Positions 5,897 to 6,802 of a stretch of 6,802 nucleotides of DNA are shown here, one piece after another. The stretch comes from Acidobacteriota bacterium. GTDB taxonomy: Bacteria; Acidobacteriota; Terriglobia; UBA7540. Below the pieces are notes generated by a model. It made no database searches, was not told the DNA's origin, and saw only the letters and a program-made list of their open reading frames with translations. Position 1 is the first letter of the stretch. The number at the start of each line of letters is the position of its first letter. The stretch covers positions 1 to 6,802 of the forward strand of contig JAKAWN010000368.1 in NCBI GenBank assembly GCA_021827245.1, given 5' to 3'. A program made the translations under genes and the position numbers.

Positions 5897-6802
5897 ACGT
5901 AAACGTCGAACCGGCGAGCGCCGGAGCAGGAGCAATGGCTGGGCCGGCTAGCGGCAACTCCACAACCATTTCTGTGCCGGGAACGCTGTTGTACGCAACA
6001 TAAATGCGGCCGCCGTGATCTTCGACGACCTTCCGGGAGATGGCCAGGCCCAGGCCGAAGCCAGTGGCCTTGGTGGAAAAGTATGGTGCGAAGATCTTCT
6101 CCCGATCTTCCTGCGGGATGCCGGGTCCGGTGTCGCGGAATCTAAGCTGTAACCTTGCGCCCCGGTTGCTGGCAGGCAGTTGTCTTGCTTCAATGTGAAT
6201 CGAGCCGCCGTGCGGCATGGCCTGCACGGAATTGGTCAGGATATTGAGAAAGCACGCCTTGAGTTGTCCGGCATCCGCCTGAATCAGAGGCAAATCCGGA
6301 GGCAGGTTGAAGAATATATGGACATCCTGCGCCTTCGCCTGTTTCTCGACCAGGCTGACCGCCTGTTGAACGGTTCCTTTTAGATCGCACGGTGCGATCT
6401 TCGGAGGGGTTTGCCTTCCAACCGCAAGGAAATCATTGACCAGCCGGTTGAGCCGGGTGATTTCCTCTTTCATGTTGGTAAGGCTGCCGCGTAACTCCCG
6501 GCCTGGCGTTTCTTCTGCCAGCCAGCGTTTGGCCCGAATCTGATCGATGCTCAGGTTCAGAAAGTTCAGCGAGTTTCGAACCTCATGGGCGACAGTGGCT
6601 GCAAAATGGCCAAGCAGCGACGATTTCTCCGCCTCGTTCAGCCGCCTCTGGAGTTCTCGTGCGTCGCGAAGACGTTCTGCCATTTGATTGAATGTTCGGG
6701 CCAGGAGCCCCATTTCGTCCGTGCCGTCATCCGGGAGAGAAACGTAAAGATTTCCCTGCGCCACTTGATTGGCGCCTTCAACTAGCAGGTCAATTGGCTT
6801 GG
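5895..6802 (-). CDS. Sensor histidine kinase, C-terminal part (HAMP-HisKA-HATPase), cut by the window edge
   Basis: Partial kinase. The frame stays open to the window edge, and the codons before the GTG at 6764 read KPIDLLVEGANQ, a typical HAMP start, so that GTG is internal and the sensor and membrane segments lie outside. Order: HAMP domain with DEMGLLARTFNQMAERL (about 6719-6669); HisKA H-box VAHEVRNSLNFL with the phospho-accepting His at 6585-6587; N-box NILTNSVQAM with its Asn at 6231-6233; G1 DTGPGI from 6134; F-box FAPYFSTK; and G2 GFGLGLA from 6062. The ATPase is complete, so this kinase should be active. Oddity: the Pro normally five residues after the H-box His is Ser (codon 6570-6572). 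No PAS domain lies between HAMP and HisKA. It precedes the NtrC-like regulator by 12 bases and is almost surely its kinase, of the AtoS/ZraS type. The signal sensed cannot be told from this part. Confidence 0.96.
   Translation of the reverse strand, partial: KPIDLLVEGANQVAQGNLYVSLPDDGTDEMGLLARTFNQMAERLRDARELQRRLNEAEKSSLLGHFAATVAHEVRNSLNFLNLSIDQIRAKRWLAEETPGRELRGSLTNMKEEITRLNRLVNDFLAVGRQTPPKIAPCDLKGTVQQAVSLVEKQAKAQDVHIFFNLPPDLPLIQADAGQLKACFLNILTNSVQAMPHGGSIHIEARQLPASNRGARLQLRFRDTGPGIPQEDREKIFAPYFSTKATGFGLGLAISRKVVEDHGGRIYVAYNSVPGTEMVVELPLAGPAIAPAPALAGSTFT

Noticed and set aside
6762..6764. GTG as start codon of the sensor kinase
   Set aside because: The frame continues to the window edge with a HAMP-like sequence (KPIDLLVEGANQ), so the true start lies outside.

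Overview
The window looks like chromosomal DNA from a moderately GC-rich, free-living Gram-negative bacterium. The style of the proteins (an AtoC/ZraR-like sigma54 activator with its kinase, and a large secreted clan GH-D glycosidase) would suit an Acidobacteria-type soil organism. That assignment is inference from protein style only; no marker gene is present. All five supported genes lie on the minus strand, so the biological reading order runs from high to low coordinates.

Layout in transcription order: (1) 6802-5895, the C-terminal part of a membrane-type sensor histidine kinase (HAMP, HisKA, HATPase), cut by the window edge; (2) 5882-4524, an NtrC-family sigma54-dependent response regulator whose ribosome binding site overlaps the kinase stop codon, so the two form a coupled pair; (3) a 218-base intergenic stretch with a weak terminator-like hairpin, a second hairpin and a 12-base palindrome; (4) 4305-3631, an OmpR-family response regulator; (5) 3603-2980, a small protein with a histidine-kinase-like dimerisation/phosphotransfer domain followed by a degenerate ATPase-like region, directly behind the OmpR regulator; (6) a 213-base intergenic region with inverted repeats and a plausible promoter; (7) 2766-460, an exported 768-residue protein resembling clan GH-D (GH36 / raffinose-synthase-like) glycosidases; (8) 459-1, with no convincing gene.

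The kinase plus NtrC-like protein form a standard phosphorelay controlling sigma54 promoters. The OmpR-type regulator has no full kinase next to it. Its partner is a kinase-like protein without the ATP-binding motifs and without the usual acidic residue after the phospho-accepting histidine, which suggests a phosphotransfer or decoy protein (the ChpT/Spo0B style of architecture) rather than a kinase. A link between the two modules, or between either of them and the glycosidase gene, is only suggested by proximity.

Most worth a second look: the kinase-like phosphotransfer candidate, the glycosidase with a changed nucleophile motif, the GAFTDA variant in the sigma54 activator, and an 8-base motif (GGGCAGTC) that recurs in hairpins or inverted repeats in two intergenic regions.
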